64,000 nucleotides of DNA from Acinetobacter brisouii CIP 110357 (lineage in GTDB: Bacteria > Pseudomonadota > Gammaproteobacteria > Pseudomonadales > Moraxellaceae): positions 701,536 through 765,535 of the forward strand of contig NZ_KI530762.1 of NCBI RefSeq assembly GCF_000488275.1, read 5' to 3'. Within the stretch, counting starts at the first letter, position 1. Each line of letters opens with the position of its first letter. Under the pieces are notes generated by a model. It saw nothing but the letters and a program-made list of their open reading frames with translations. It searched no databases and was not told where the DNA came from. A program made the position numbers and the translations under genes. This document shows, in pieces, positions 29,173-38,118 of the stretch.

Positions 29173-29726
29173 TACGAATTTTCCTCATTCTGTTCAGCAG
29201 GGTTGGCAAGTTGCTGAATTTCTTGTGTGTATTGATCTTGCTCTGTACCTAGGACAGATAAACGATGAATGATGGCTTCAACTTTGGATTTTGCCTGCTC
29301 GTTCTTTTGAATCAAACGTTCCTGTTCCTGTTTTAAGGATGTAATTTCCTGTTGGGCATGTTTATAGTCATTTTGCAGTTTTTCTTTAACCACACGTAAT
29401 TCATTCCGTTCGTTAAGAATTTCCTGAAAACGATTTTTGAGATCAGTACAGCTTTTTTCCAAACGGTTATAGCGATCGGCTAGCGTGCTTGCATCTTGAT
29501 TGAGTTGTTTATATTGAGACTGCAAGGTGCCTAAATGATCCTGCAAACTGTCAATCTCATCCTGCTTTTGCGTGATGATGCTGTTTTTTTGCGTCAAATG
29601 TGCATGATATTGTTCATCGCTTTGCTGCTTTGAAGCAAGCAAAGACGTATTTTCACGCTCAAAATGTGCTAAACGGTTTTTCACTACCGCAATGTGTGCC
29701 TGAAGGCGCTTTAATTCTTCTAACAT
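29172..29726 (-). CDS. Coiled-coil protein next to zapA (ZapB/TIGR02449-like)
   Basis: A 184-residue protein that is almost all coiled coil (about residues 1-165, rich in Gln, Glu, Leu and Lys). The start at 29726 (MLEELKRLQ) is chosen because the sequence upstream is unlike coding sequence and collides with the divergent ygfB gene. Pseudomonads carry a shorter TIGR02449/ZapB-like protein at this place, between zapA and ygfB. A role in Z-ring organisation is inferred from position. It is longer than the usual 65-80 residues. Confidence 0.7.
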   Translation of the reverse strand: MLEELKRLQAHIAVVKNRLAHFERENTSLLASKQQSDEQYHAHLTQKNSIITQKQDEIDSLQDHLGTLQSQYKQLNQDASTLADRYNRLEKSCTDLKNRFQEILNERNELRVVKEKLQNDYKHAQQEITSLKQEQERLIQKNEQAKSKVEAIIHRLSVLGTEQDQYTQEIQQLANPAEQNEENS

Positions 29727-29790
29727 AACGTGGTCGCACAGTGCTGCAAACAAAGGTAATATATACGAAGTATAGAGATTGGATAAACGA

Positions 29791-30396
29791 ATGCAAGACG
29801 ATATTTCTGGTTGGTCTGAGTGGGAACGCAATTTTTCTTCTATTGAAGAAATTTCAAGCCCAAGTGAGTTACATGGGCTATTGACAGGTATAGTTTGTGT
29901 GACACAACCACCAAGCCGTGATGAATGGTTACAAATTCTGGCAACACTTAATGTGCCAGCACCAAATGAAGATGTATTGGTGCTTTTGAGCGATGAAGCA
30001 GAAGATGTTGCTCATGCATTGTCTGAAGATGAACTCGACTATTTACCATTACTGCCAGATGATGAACATATCTTGCAAGAACGCGTACAAGCACTTGCTG
30101 ACTGGTGTGCAGGCGTGGTACTTGGTTTTGGATTGGCTTCTGGACATCTGCGTAAAGATGAAATGGAATTGATTGAGCATTTACAAGAAGTTGCAGCAGT
30201 TGAGTTTGAAGATTCAGATAATGATGAAGAAGGTGAAATCAGTTATCAGGAATTGTACGAATTTGTACGCCTGATTCCTGTGAGTCTTTCGATTGGACGT
30301 AAGAAAGTTGATATCTCAGAAACTCCTCTGCTTCAACAAAAACAGCAAAAAGCAAGTCCTGTTGTTGAAATGTTTACCCCGCATCGTCCAAGTTAA
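29791..30396 (+). CDS. ygfB: UPF0149 family protein YgfB
   Basis: A 201-residue UPF0149 protein. The family features are present: the SELHGLLTGIVC motif near residues 27-38, an acidic middle, and DWCAGVVLGFGLASG near 107-121. In Pseudomonas, YgfB acts as a regulator linked to the AmpC/AmpDh3 pathway; the function here is not shown. The ATG at 29791 is preferred over an earlier frame extension because it begins the conserved MQDDISGW region. It is divergent from the ZapB-like gene and leads the pepP-ubiH-ubiI operon. Confidence 0.9.
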   Translation: MQDDISGWSEWERNFSSIEEISSPSELHGLLTGIVCVTQPPSRDEWLQILATLNVPAPNEDVLVLLSDEAEDVAHALSEDELDYLPLLPDDEHILQERVQALADWCAGVVLGFGLASGHLRKDEMELIEHLQEVAAVEFEDSDNDEEGEISYQELYEFVRLIPVSLSIGRKKVDISETPLLQQKQQKASPVVEMFTPHRPS

Positions 30397-30441
30397 TTGG
30401 ATGATGTGTAGCATCTGATTATATTGATAAAGAAGAACATC

Positions 30442-31764
30442 ATGAAATTGACTCAAATTGATTTTCAACAGCGTCGTGCCCAACTTGCCAAAAAAATGGG
30501 AGCGAACAGTATTGCGATTATTGCGACCAGCCCTGTGGCATACCGTAATCGTGATGCAGACTATAAGTTTCGTGCAGATAGCAGTTTCTTTTATCTGACG
30601 GGTTTTCCTGAACCTGAAGCTTTAGCCGTGATTGAAACATTTGAGTCGGGTGATGAATATAGCTATAGCCTGTTTTGTCGTGAACGCAATCGCGAGCTTG
30701 AAATCTGGAATGGTTATCGGGCAGGGATTGATGGTGCGATTGAAGATTATGATGCTGATGAAGCCTATGCAATTGATCTGCTAGATGAAGAAATTATTGA
30801 AAAACTGCTGGACAAAGAGCACCTGTATTATCGCATCGGACATCAGGCAGACTTCGATGCACGTGTTAGCCAATGGTTAAAAAAAGCCGATGCACAGCAG
30901 CGTCAGGGGCATGGTTCGCCTGCACAGGTGATCCAGCTGGATCGTATTGTTGATGAAATGCGTTTGATCAAGTCAATGCAGGAAATCGAACTGATGCAGA
31001 TTGCATCAAAAATCAGTGCAAAAGCGCATACGCGTGCCATGCAAAAAGTTCGCCCTGACATGATGGAATATGCACTTGAGTCAGAACTGAATTATATTTT
31101 TGGGCAATATGGTTGTGTACCCTCTTATAACAGTATTGTTGGTGGTGGCGCTAATGGCTGTATTTTACACTATGTGGAAAATAATCAGCCACTTAAAGAT
31201 GGTGACTTGGTTCTGATTGATGCTGCTTGCGAATATGAATGTTATGCTTCAGACATTACCCGAACTTTCCCTGTCAACGGTAAATTTTCAGCAGAGCAAA
31301 AAGCATTGTATGAAGTGGTGTTAGCTTCACAATATGCGGCAATTGATGCTGTAAAAATTGGTCACTTGTACCGTGAACCACATAGTGTCGCCACTAAAAT
31401 TCTCACTGAAGGCTTGCTGGATTTGGGTTTGCTCAAAGGTGAGCTGAACGAGCTGCTTGAAACTGAAGCGTATCGTCAGTTTTATATGCATGGGACAGGT
31501 CACTGGTTGGGTATGGATGTGCATGATGTGGGTACATACAAAACAGCAGGTGAATGGCGTGCTTATGAAGCGGGCATGGTGGTGACGGTTGAGCCAGGGC
31601 TTTATATTGCTCCAGATGATGAAACAGTCGATGAAAAATGGCGCGGGATTGGTATTCGGATTGAAGATGATGTCGTGGCGACTCAGCAAGGGCCACGTGT
31701 ACTGACTTCAGATGTGGTTAAAGATATTGATGATATTGAACATTTAATGGCCGAAGCACGTTAG
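30442..31764 (+). CDS. pepP: Xaa-Pro aminopeptidase P
   Basis: A 440-residue M24B metallopeptidase that removes N-terminal residues preceding proline. An N-terminal domain (about 1-170) precedes the pita-bread catalytic domain, with metal ligands in LIDAACEYECYASDITRTF, HGTGHWLGMDVHDVG, VEPGLYI and the last Glu in IRIEDDV. The ATG at 30442 with an AAGAAG ribosome site gives the E. coli PepP length (441). The gene order ygfB-pepP-ubiH-ubiI is conserved in gammaproteobacteria. Confidence 0.95.
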   Translation: MKLTQIDFQQRRAQLAKKMGANSIAIIATSPVAYRNRDADYKFRADSSFFYLTGFPEPEALAVIETFESGDEYSYSLFCRERNRELEIWNGYRAGIDGAIEDYDADEAYAIDLLDEEIIEKLLDKEHLYYRIGHQADFDARVSQWLKKADAQQRQGHGSPAQVIQLDRIVDEMRLIKSMQEIELMQIASKISAKAHTRAMQKVRPDMMEYALESELNYIFGQYGCVPSYNSIVGGGANGCILHYVENNQPLKDGDLVLIDAACEYECYASDITRTFPVNGKFSAEQKALYEVVLASQYAAIDAVKIGHLYREPHSVATKILTEGLLDLGLLKGELNELLETEAYRQFYMHGTGHWLGMDVHDVGTYKTAGEWRAYEAGMVVTVEPGLYIAPDDETVDEKWRGIGIRIEDDVVATQQGPRVLTSDVVKDIDDIEHLMAEAR

Positions 31765-31783
31765 GGCTAAGAGGAACTCAAAA

Positions 31784-32992
31784 ATGCAACAACAAGTCAT
31801 TATTGTTGGTGGTGGAATGGTGGGTTTGAGTCTGGCATTGATGTTGGCAAAAACCAATATTGCAGTCAAACTGCTCGAAGCGATTCAATATCCTCAGTTT
31901 ATTGAAGGACAAGATCTTCCATATCATTCCAGTTTTGATGCGCGAAATAGTGCCTTGTCACGTCGTAGCGTACAGATTTATCAGCAGTTGGGTTTGTGGG
32001 AGGCTCTGCAACAACATGCCACGCCGATTTTGCAGGTGCATATTACCGAGCAAGGCAGTTTTGGTAAGGCACGTTTGGTGGCTGAACAGGAAAACGTCGA
32101 AAGCTTCGGGCAGGTCATTGAAAATGCATGGCTTGGGCGAGTGCTATTGACACAAGTTCGCCAACAACCATTGATTGAACTGATTGATGGGGTGCAAGTA
32201 ACGGCATTAACTCAAGATGCAGAGCAAGTGACTATTCAGGCACAGCGTGGTACTGAGCAACTAGAATTTACCACTAAACTGCTCATCGCTGCGGATGGTC
32301 GAGATTCTTTGTGTCGTCAGGCGCTTGGAGTGGGTGTCGATGAACATGATTATGATCAGGTTGCGATTGTCACGACTGTACAGACTTCAAAACCGCATCA
32401 GCATGTTGGATTTGAGCGTTTTAGCCCTTTAGGCCCTTTAGCATTGTTACCCTTACCAGGCGAATATCGCCGTTCTGTAGTCTGGCCTGTGAAAAAAGGC
32501 ACAGAACACGAATGGCTTGGTGAGGAAAATGATCAACATTTTCTGGATGCTTTGCAGCAAACATATGGTGATCGTGCGGGACGTTTTGAAAGAACAGGCA
32601 AACGTTTTTGTTATCCGTTGTCGCAAGTGTTAGCACATCAGCAAGCTGTTGGACGTGTGGTCATTATGGGCAATGCTGCACATACGTTGCATCCTGTAGC
32701 AGGGCAAGGTTTTAACCTGTGTCTGCGTGATGCCGATGTATTACTCCGTTTTATTCGCCATCAATTGGCAGTATCCGATGATATTGGTGATGCGAGTATG
32801 CTCAAGGCTTATGAGCAATCACGTTTAAAGGATCAGCAACGGGTCATCAAATTTTGTGACAGCGTAGTACGTGGTTTTAGCAATAATAACCCTGTACTTA
32901 AAGTATTGCGTAATGCAGGGCTGATTGCCTTTGATGTGATTCCTGGTGTGAAACCTTTGGTTGCAAGTTATGCGATGGGGTTAAAAGCATGA
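31784..32992 (+). CDS. ubiH: 2-octaprenyl-6-methoxyphenol hydroxylase UbiH
   Basis: A 402-residue FAD monooxygenase of ubiquinone biosynthesis. An N-terminal dinucleotide fold (IIVGGGMVGLSLAL), a middle DG motif (LLIAADGRDSLCRQ) and the FAD-ribityl motif GNAAHTLHPVAGQGFNL are present. The block FERFSPLGPLALLPL resembles E. coli UbiH. Its stop overlaps the start of the next hydroxylase by 4 bp. Confidence 0.9.
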   Translation: MQQQVIIVGGGMVGLSLALMLAKTNIAVKLLEAIQYPQFIEGQDLPYHSSFDARNSALSRRSVQIYQQLGLWEALQQHATPILQVHITEQGSFGKARLVAEQENVESFGQVIENAWLGRVLLTQVRQQPLIELIDGVQVTALTQDAEQVTIQAQRGTEQLEFTTKLLIAADGRDSLCRQALGVGVDEHDYDQVAIVTTVQTSKPHQHVGFERFSPLGPLALLPLPGEYRRSVVWPVKKGTEHEWLGEENDQHFLDALQQTYGDRAGRFERTGKRFCYPLSQVLAHQQAVGRVVIMGNAAHTLHPVAGQGFNLCLRDADVLLRFIRHQLAVSDDIGDASMLKAYEQSRLKDQQRVIKFCDSVVRGFSNNNPVLKVLRNAGLIAFDVIPGVKPLVASYAMGLKA

Positions 32993-34221
32993 GCCAGCAT
33001 GATGTGGTGATTATTGGTGGTGGGTTGGTCGGTGGATTAACAGCATTGCTACTGGCACAAGGTGGGGTACAGGCAACCGTACTGGATGCAGCCCCAATTC
33101 TGAATGCAGAAAAAGTGCTGGCTGAGCCTAATCCGCGAGTGTTGGCACTGAGCCATGCCACCATGCATTTGCTTGAGCATGTTGGTGTATGGGAGTTACT
33201 GGCACGGCATATGCCTTATACGGGCATGCAGGTCTGGAATCAAAATGGCTATGGCGAAATTACTTTTGGGCAAAGCAGTTCAAGTTTTCCAATTGCAGAG
33301 CAATGGCTTGGTTCAATGGTCGAGCCGAGTGTACTGAATCTGGCGATTCAGCAAAAAATGCAGCAGGCGATTCAGGATTATCGTACACAGGTTAAAGTGG
33401 CAAGACTGGAACAGTTATCGCAAGGCTGGCAGATTACCCTGCAAGATGGCACTACACTACAAGCCAAACTGGTGATCGGTGCAGATGGTGCAAACTCATT
33501 TGTCCGTGACCAAGCCATGATCGGGCTGGATATTTTAGATTACCATCAGGCTGCGATTAGCTGTGCCATTAAAACCACGCAGCCACATGATTATGTTGCG
33601 CGTCAGATTTTCTTGCCGACAGGCCCTTTGGCTTATTTGCCGATGTGCAGTTTGAAGCCTGAAGAGCAGGGTTACTGGCAATCCATTGTCTGGACATTGC
33701 CTGACGACTATGCAGAAGAATATGCCAAACTCGATGATGCTGCATTTATGCAACTGCTGAATCAGGCAAGTTTGCACATGCTGGGTGAGGTCGTGGATGT
33801 GACGGCTCGAGCACATTTTCCCTTGAAAGCCCGTTCAGCTGAACATTATGTGAAGGCAGGTCTGGCACTGGTGGGCGATGCAGCACATGTGATTCATCCA
33901 TTGGCTGGGCAAGGTGTGAATATCGGCTGTCTGGATGCGGCGGTACTGTGTGATGTGCTGTTGCATGATCTGTCACGTGGAGTTTGGGCACATGAGCAAA
34001 CCTTGCGCCGCTATGCACATTTGCGCAAAGGACAAAATGAAGCCATGATGCACAGCATGTCAGCAATCGGCTGGTTGGAAAGTTCTGAGTTGAGTTTATT
34101 GATTTGGGCGAGAAGTTTAGGTCTGAAACAAGTACAAAACTATCCATTTGCCAAAGATTTATTTATGCAGCAGGCCAGTGGTGTGAGCACGTTAAAATCA
34201 ACCCGTTATGCAGTTGTGTGA
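32989..34221 (+). CDS. ubiI: UbiI/UbiF-type FAD hydroxylase of ubiquinone biosynthesis
   Basis: A 410-residue paralogue of the upstream enzyme with the same three FAD motifs (VIIGGGLVGG, LVIGADGANSFVRD, GDAAHVIHPLAGQGVNIG). PHDYVARQIF and the operon position after ubiH match the C5-hydroxylase UbiI of E. coli. UbiF/UbiM-like specificity cannot be excluded. The ATGA overlap with ubiH shows translational coupling. Confidence 0.82.
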   Translation: MSQHDVVIIGGGLVGGLTALLLAQGGVQATVLDAAPILNAEKVLAEPNPRVLALSHATMHLLEHVGVWELLARHMPYTGMQVWNQNGYGEITFGQSSSSFPIAEQWLGSMVEPSVLNLAIQQKMQQAIQDYRTQVKVARLEQLSQGWQITLQDGTTLQAKLVIGADGANSFVRDQAMIGLDILDYHQAAISCAIKTTQPHDYVARQIFLPTGPLAYLPMCSLKPEEQGYWQSIVWTLPDDYAEEYAKLDDAAFMQLLNQASLHMLGEVVDVTARAHFPLKARSAEHYVKAGLALVGDAAHVIHPLAGQGVNIGCLDAAVLCDVLLHDLSRGVWAHEQTLRRYAHLRKGQNEAMMHSMSAIGWLESSELSLLIWARSLGLKQVQNYPFAKDLFMQQASGVSTLKSTRYAVV

Positions 34222-34361
34222 CTACTCGGTGGTTTTTTGTCTAAAAAACTGAGAATTTTTTAATTTACCCTCTTTGCGATTGAGGAATAGATTGATACAT
34301 TTCTCCCTAATCGTTGAATGCTGAAAACAGTTCACACAATGCATAATTTGGGGAGTTACTC

Positions 34362-34613
34362 ATGACGGATGAAATGAATAATTACGACGATGCAGATGAT
34401 GCAGTTGTCGATGATGATGAAGCAAAAGCTGCTGAAAAAGGTGCGAGTGCTGCTGAAGATAATGTCAGTGATATAGATCTCGCAGAAGCAGAAAGTCTGA
34501 CGGTTACGGCCAAACTAAAACAGCGTCAAGCTTTGGAAGATGAAGTTGCTGCATTTCTAGCGCGTGGTGGGCGAATCACTGAAGTTCCACCAGATGATGG
34601 TACACACGACTAA
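34362..34613 (+). CDS. Small acidic SutA-like transcription regulator
   Basis: An 83-residue protein. The first half is very acidic and Ala/Asp/Glu-rich with low complexity, followed by a predicted helix (LTVTAKLKQRQALEDEVAAFLARGG) and the end RITEVPPDDG. This layout, and especially a helix ending FL-x-RGG before a short V/I-x-E-x-P segment, resembles SutA of Pseudomonas aeruginosa, an RNA-polymerase-binding protein of slow growth. Similarity is judged by eye. It is monocistronic with its own terminator and a GGGGAG ribosome site. Confidence 0.6.
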   Translation: MTDEMNNYDDADDAVVDDDEAKAAEKGASAAEDNVSDIDLAEAESLTVTAKLKQRQALEDEVAAFLARGGRITEVPPDDGTHD

Positions 34614-34622
34614 AAATAAAAA

Positions 34623-34648
34623 AGCACTAGCGTATCTAGTGCTTTTTT
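34623..34648 (+). terminator. Terminator after the SutA-like gene
   Basis: An 8-bp perfect stem (34623-34630 with 34636-34643), extended by A-T pairs, with a 5-nt loop and a T6 tail. Confidence 0.92.
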
Positions 34649-34714
34649 ATTACCCAACTTTTGTCAGAATACTTCATAATGGATGTGACATTATAAAAAT
34701 AACTTGGACACGCC

Positions 34715-35998
34715 ATGAATTTGCCTTTGCATACATTATATGAAACTGTTGAATTCAAAGATCTGATTGCTGTACTGGCTGCTGCGTTGGGCTGTGGTTT
34801 GCTGATCGGTTTGGAGCGTGAACGACATCAATTCCAAGAACAAAAACAAGAATTCGCTGGCTTACGCTCTTTTTGCCTGAGTGCATTGCTGGGTGTATTG
34901 TGCTTTGCATTTGGTATCGAAATCGGTGCAATTGGTGCAGTACTGGTGGGCAGTCTGGCATTGTATACGGTGTGGGTACAAAAAGAAGATCATGGTGTGA
35001 CCACTGAACTAGCATTTTGCATGAGTTATTTTATTGGGGCGCTTTGCTGGTGGAATATTGCGATTGCTGCCAGTGTGTCAGTGACAGTCACCATTATTTT
35101 ATGGGCAAAACAGGATTTGCATGGTATTGCCAGTCAATGGATTACTGAAACAGAACTCCGTGATGGCTTATTACTTTTGGCTTTGGCACTGATCGCTTTG
35201 CCGCTTATGCCGAATCAGCCTTTATGGGGGCCTGTACTCAACCCTTATTTAATTGTGAAGCTCTTGGTTTTAATTTTGGCAGTGCAGGCTTTAGCGCATT
35301 TGGCACAGCGATTATTTTCCAATAAGCAGGCCCTGCTTTTATCTGCCTTGGCATCGGGATTTGTATCGAGTACTGCAACGATTGCCAGTCTGGGTGTTCA
35401 GGTGCGTGCAGGGCAGGCGAATCCTGTTCATCATGCCGCTGCGGCGTTGGTTTCGTGTGTATCCACACTGATTGAACTTTTACTGATTGTGGCAAGCAGT
35501 AGCTGGGTCTGGTTCAAGCTGATTTTGTTACCGTGCTTGATTGCAGGGGCAATTTTAGTTTTAGCAGCACTTTGGTTGCTGCGATGGGGAGGGCAAAGTC
35601 AACAACATGATGTTGACGAGAACCCTGTCAATTCACGGATGTTTAGCCTCAAGCAAGCCTGCTTTATTGCAGTGGTACTGACGCTCATTCAGGTGGCAGT
35701 CTATGGGTTGGGTTTGTTATTAGGACATGCAGGACTTATCGCTGGGACAGTCTTGGCCTCATTTTTTGAAATTCATGCTGCAATTGCTGCGCTAGTGTTG
35801 CAGGGTGCACCAGATTCAGCACAAGGTGGCGTTTTATTATTTGCATTGATGGCAGGTTTGTTGATGCATGCCCTTGCCAAAAGCATCAATGCAGGATTAT
35901 CTGGCGGCTTGAAATATATGCTGGCTTTTGCGCCAGTACAAATCTTGCATATGCTGGTTTTGGTGTTATTAATCTGGATGAGCATTCACTTGTTTTAG
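34715..35998 (+). CDS. MgtC/SapB-DUF4010 family membrane protein
   Basis: A 427-residue membrane protein with about 12 hydrophobic segments. The N-terminal part (GCGLLIGLERERHQ, AGLRSFCLSALLG) is the MgtC/SapB domain, with the conserved charged ERE after the first helix. The C-terminal half is DUF4010. Function is unknown; MgtC relatives are linked to Mg2+ stress but this two-domain type is uncharacterised. The last codons form one arm of an 11-bp inverted repeat (35980-35990 with 36007-36017), which may act as a terminator before convergent rsmI. Confidence 0.85.
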   Translation: MNLPLHTLYETVEFKDLIAVLAAALGCGLLIGLERERHQFQEQKQEFAGLRSFCLSALLGVLCFAFGIEIGAIGAVLVGSLALYTVWVQKEDHGVTTELAFCMSYFIGALCWWNIAIAASVSVTVTIILWAKQDLHGIASQWITETELRDGLLLLALALIALPLMPNQPLWGPVLNPYLIVKLLVLILAVQALAHLAQRLFSNKQALLLSALASGFVSSTATIASLGVQVRAGQANPVHHAAAALVSCVSTLIELLLIVASSSWVWFKLILLPCLIAGAILVLAALWLLRWGGQSQQHDVDENPVNSRMFSLKQACFIAVVLTLIQVAVYGLGLLLGHAGLIAGTVLASFFEIHAAIAALVLQGAPDSAQGGVLLFALMAGLLMHALAKSINAGLSGGLKYMLAFAPVQILHMLVLVLLIWMSIHLF

Positions 35999-36026
35999 TT
36001 TTCATGAGTGAATGCTCGTAAGATGC

Positions 36027-36869
36027 TTAATCTTGAGATTGAGTCAGTTCTAATGCACGCTGATAAGCAATTTTTTTCTTTATGCCAGTAAGATCAGCAA
36101 CAATTTGTGCTGCGGCTTTAACAGAAACGTCTTGCAACAAGCGTTGTAACCATTCGTCGAGTTTGGCTTGGCTGAGGTCTTTCTCAGTGGTTGCGCCACC
36201 AACAACCAGTACAATTTCACCTTTTTGCTGATTATGGTCTTGTTCAATAAATTTAACCAATTCGCTCAGTGTCATTTTCTTAATGGTTTCAAAAGTTTTA
36301 GTAATTTCTCGGGCAAAACCTACTGCACGATCTGCACCAAATACCGCTTGCATGTCTTTGACACACTCTAAAATACGATGTGGCGCTTCATAGAAAATCA
36401 GGGTTTGAGTTTCATCTTTGAGTTTTTCCAGTTGGCTGAGACGTTGTGACGACTTGGAAGGGAGAAAGCCTTCAAAGCTAAAGCGGTCACTTGGTAAACC
36501 TACTGCACTCAGTGCCGCAATCGCCGCACATGCGCCAGGAACAGGAGTCACGCGAATGCCGTGTTCTTGCGCAGCACGTACCAATTTAAAACCTGGGTCG
36601 CTAATGAGTGGTGTGCCTGCATCACTAATTAAAGCAAGGTTTTCACCATTTTTTAATTTTTCAATCAGTTGATGAATTCTATTGGCTTCGTTATGATCGT
36701 GGCAGGCAGTGAGTGGTGTTTCAATATTAAAGTGTTTGAGCAACTGTGCAGATTGGCGGGTGTCTTCGGCTGCAATGAGGCTTACAGATTTCAGAACCTC
36801 AATGGCACGAAAGGTCATGTCATCTAAGTGCCCAATGGGGGTTGCAACAACAAATAACTGAGCACTCAT
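36027..36869 (-). CDS. rsmI: 16S rRNA (cytidine-1402 2'-O)-methyltransferase
   Basis: A 280-residue tetrapyrrole-methylase-fold enzyme that 2'-O-methylates C1402 in the 30S decoding centre. Signatures are VVATPIGHLDDMTFRA near the N-terminus, AAEDTRQS, LISDAGTPLISDPG near 80-93 and PGACAAIAAL near 117. It is divergent from yraN, a common arrangement. Confidence 0.96.
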   Translation of the reverse strand: MSAQLFVVATPIGHLDDMTFRAIEVLKSVSLIAAEDTRQSAQLLKHFNIETPLTACHDHNEANRIHQLIEKLKNGENLALISDAGTPLISDPGFKLVRAAQEHGIRVTPVPGACAAIAALSAVGLPSDRFSFEGFLPSKSSQRLSQLEKLKDETQTLIFYEAPHRILECVKDMQAVFGADRAVGFAREITKTFETIKKMTLSELVKFIEQDHNQQKGEIVLVVGGATTEKDLSQAKLDEWLQRLLQDVSVKAAAQIVADLTGIKKKIAYQRALELTQSQD

Positions 36870-36959
36870 ATATTCTCCGACACAATAACTAAAAAGCGTA
36901 GTTTACCTGATTTTTCAGTGTATCTGAGCCATTCGTATAATTAGAGTCCATCATTTGAT

Positions 36960-37361
36960 ATGAAAAATAGTAATGCTTTTGGAATTTGGGCAGAACAGTT
37001 GGCACAGCATTATCTGCAACAACAAGGCTTTACTTTACTGGCACAATGTTACTGTTGCCGTTATGGTGAAATTGATTTGATCATGGTGAATGCCGAGCAG
37101 TTGATTTTTGTAGAGGTCAAAGCACGTGCTTCTACAACTTTTGGTAAGGCGAGTGAAAGTATTTCTTTCAATAAACAACGAAAGGTTATTCGGACAGCTG
37201 AAATTTTTTTGCTGCAACATCCCGCATATCAAAATTTCGCCTGCCGTTTTGATGTGATTTGTATTCAAGTGCAGCAACAAATTGCAAAAATGCTACAGCA
37301 AGACTTTTCTCAGCTCACTTATGATTTGGACTGGATTGAAGCTGCATTTACTTTGGATTGA
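36960..37361 (+). CDS. yraN: UPF0102/YraN family nuclease-like protein
   Basis: A 133-residue YraN protein with a predicted restriction-endonuclease-like fold. The core motif is present: RYGEIDLIM, then a stretch ending LIFVEVKAR near residues 48-56, which matches the E-D-ExK pattern. Its cellular role is not established. It heads the yraN-dolP-esterase run. Confidence 0.9.
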   Translation: MKNSNAFGIWAEQLAQHYLQQQGFTLLAQCYCCRYGEIDLIMVNAEQLIFVEVKARASTTFGKASESISFNKQRKVIRTAEIFLLQHPAYQNFACRFDVICIQVQQQIAKMLQQDFSQLTYDLDWIEAAFTLD

Positions 37362-37440
37362 GAGTTCTTTAAGCTGTATCGAGATTGCGAAGCAGATTAT
37401 TGAAAGATAGAAGAAAATCGTGACGAAGGAGTTTTTCTGA

Positions 37441-38109
37441 GTGTCTAAGCGTATTGTATTGGCATTATTATGTGCCGCAAGTTTATCGGGTTGTGCAAGT
37501 TTTGTTGCAGGTGGAACGGGAACGATCCCAGTGGGGACACAAAGTGGTTCACGTTCGCTCGGGCAAATTGTGATTGATAAATCAATTGAACGTACTGCAT
37601 TGATTAATTTATATAAAATAGATGCACGTTTTAAGCAGTCACGCGTGAATATCAAAAGTTTTCATAGCAGCGTCTTGCTGACAGGGCAAGTTCCCGACGA
37701 GCATTTGAGACAATTGGCTGAAGACAATGTCAAAGCTATGAGTGATGTGAAATCGGTACATAATTATATTACGGTGGGTAACCAGATTAGTTATTCAACG
37801 ATTTTGCAAGATGCTACGGTAACAGCAAACGCACGTGCATTGATTGCAAAAGCTCCTGTAGTGTCAGACAGTAAAGTCTTGGTGCATACAGAAAATGGCG
37901 TGCTATATGTGATGGGGCGTTTGAATAATGGTGAAATTGCCGACTTAAACAGTGTATTATCCCAAGTCGGGGATGTGACCAAAATTGTAACCTTGATTGA
38001 TAATATTGACCCATCGAATGTTCAACCAAGTGTGCAAACTCCTGTTGCAGTTGACTCCAATAACATGTCCCCGACAACAGCGACAGCAACGCCTTATAAT
38101 GACCAATAA
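37441..38109 (+). CDS. DolP/YraP-like double-BON outer-membrane lipoprotein
   Basis: A 222-residue lipoprotein. The signal peptide ends in the lipobox LSGC (Cys at about residue 18). Two BON domains follow at about residues 45-110 and 120-185. It corresponds to E. coli DolP, which supports outer-membrane integrity and binds anionic lipids. The start codon is GTG at 37441 with an AAGGAG ribosome site. The C-terminal 30 residues are Thr/Pro-rich and probably disordered. Confidence 0.85.
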   Translation: MSKRIVLALLCAASLSGCASFVAGGTGTIPVGTQSGSRSLGQIVIDKSIERTALINLYKIDARFKQSRVNIKSFHSSVLLTGQVPDEHLRQLAEDNVKAMSDVKSVHNYITVGNQISYSTILQDATVTANARALIAKAPVVSDSKVLVHTENGVLYVMGRLNNGEIADLNSVLSQVGDVTKIVTLIDNIDPSNVQPSVQTPVAVDSNNMSPTTATATPYNDQ

Positions 38110-38118
38110 ATCTGAGTT

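Noticed and set aside
29727..29831. N-terminal extension of the ZapB-like protein up to 29831
   Set aside because: It would overlap the start of ygfB on the other strand and its residues are unlike the coiled coil that follows; the ATG at 29726 is the better start.
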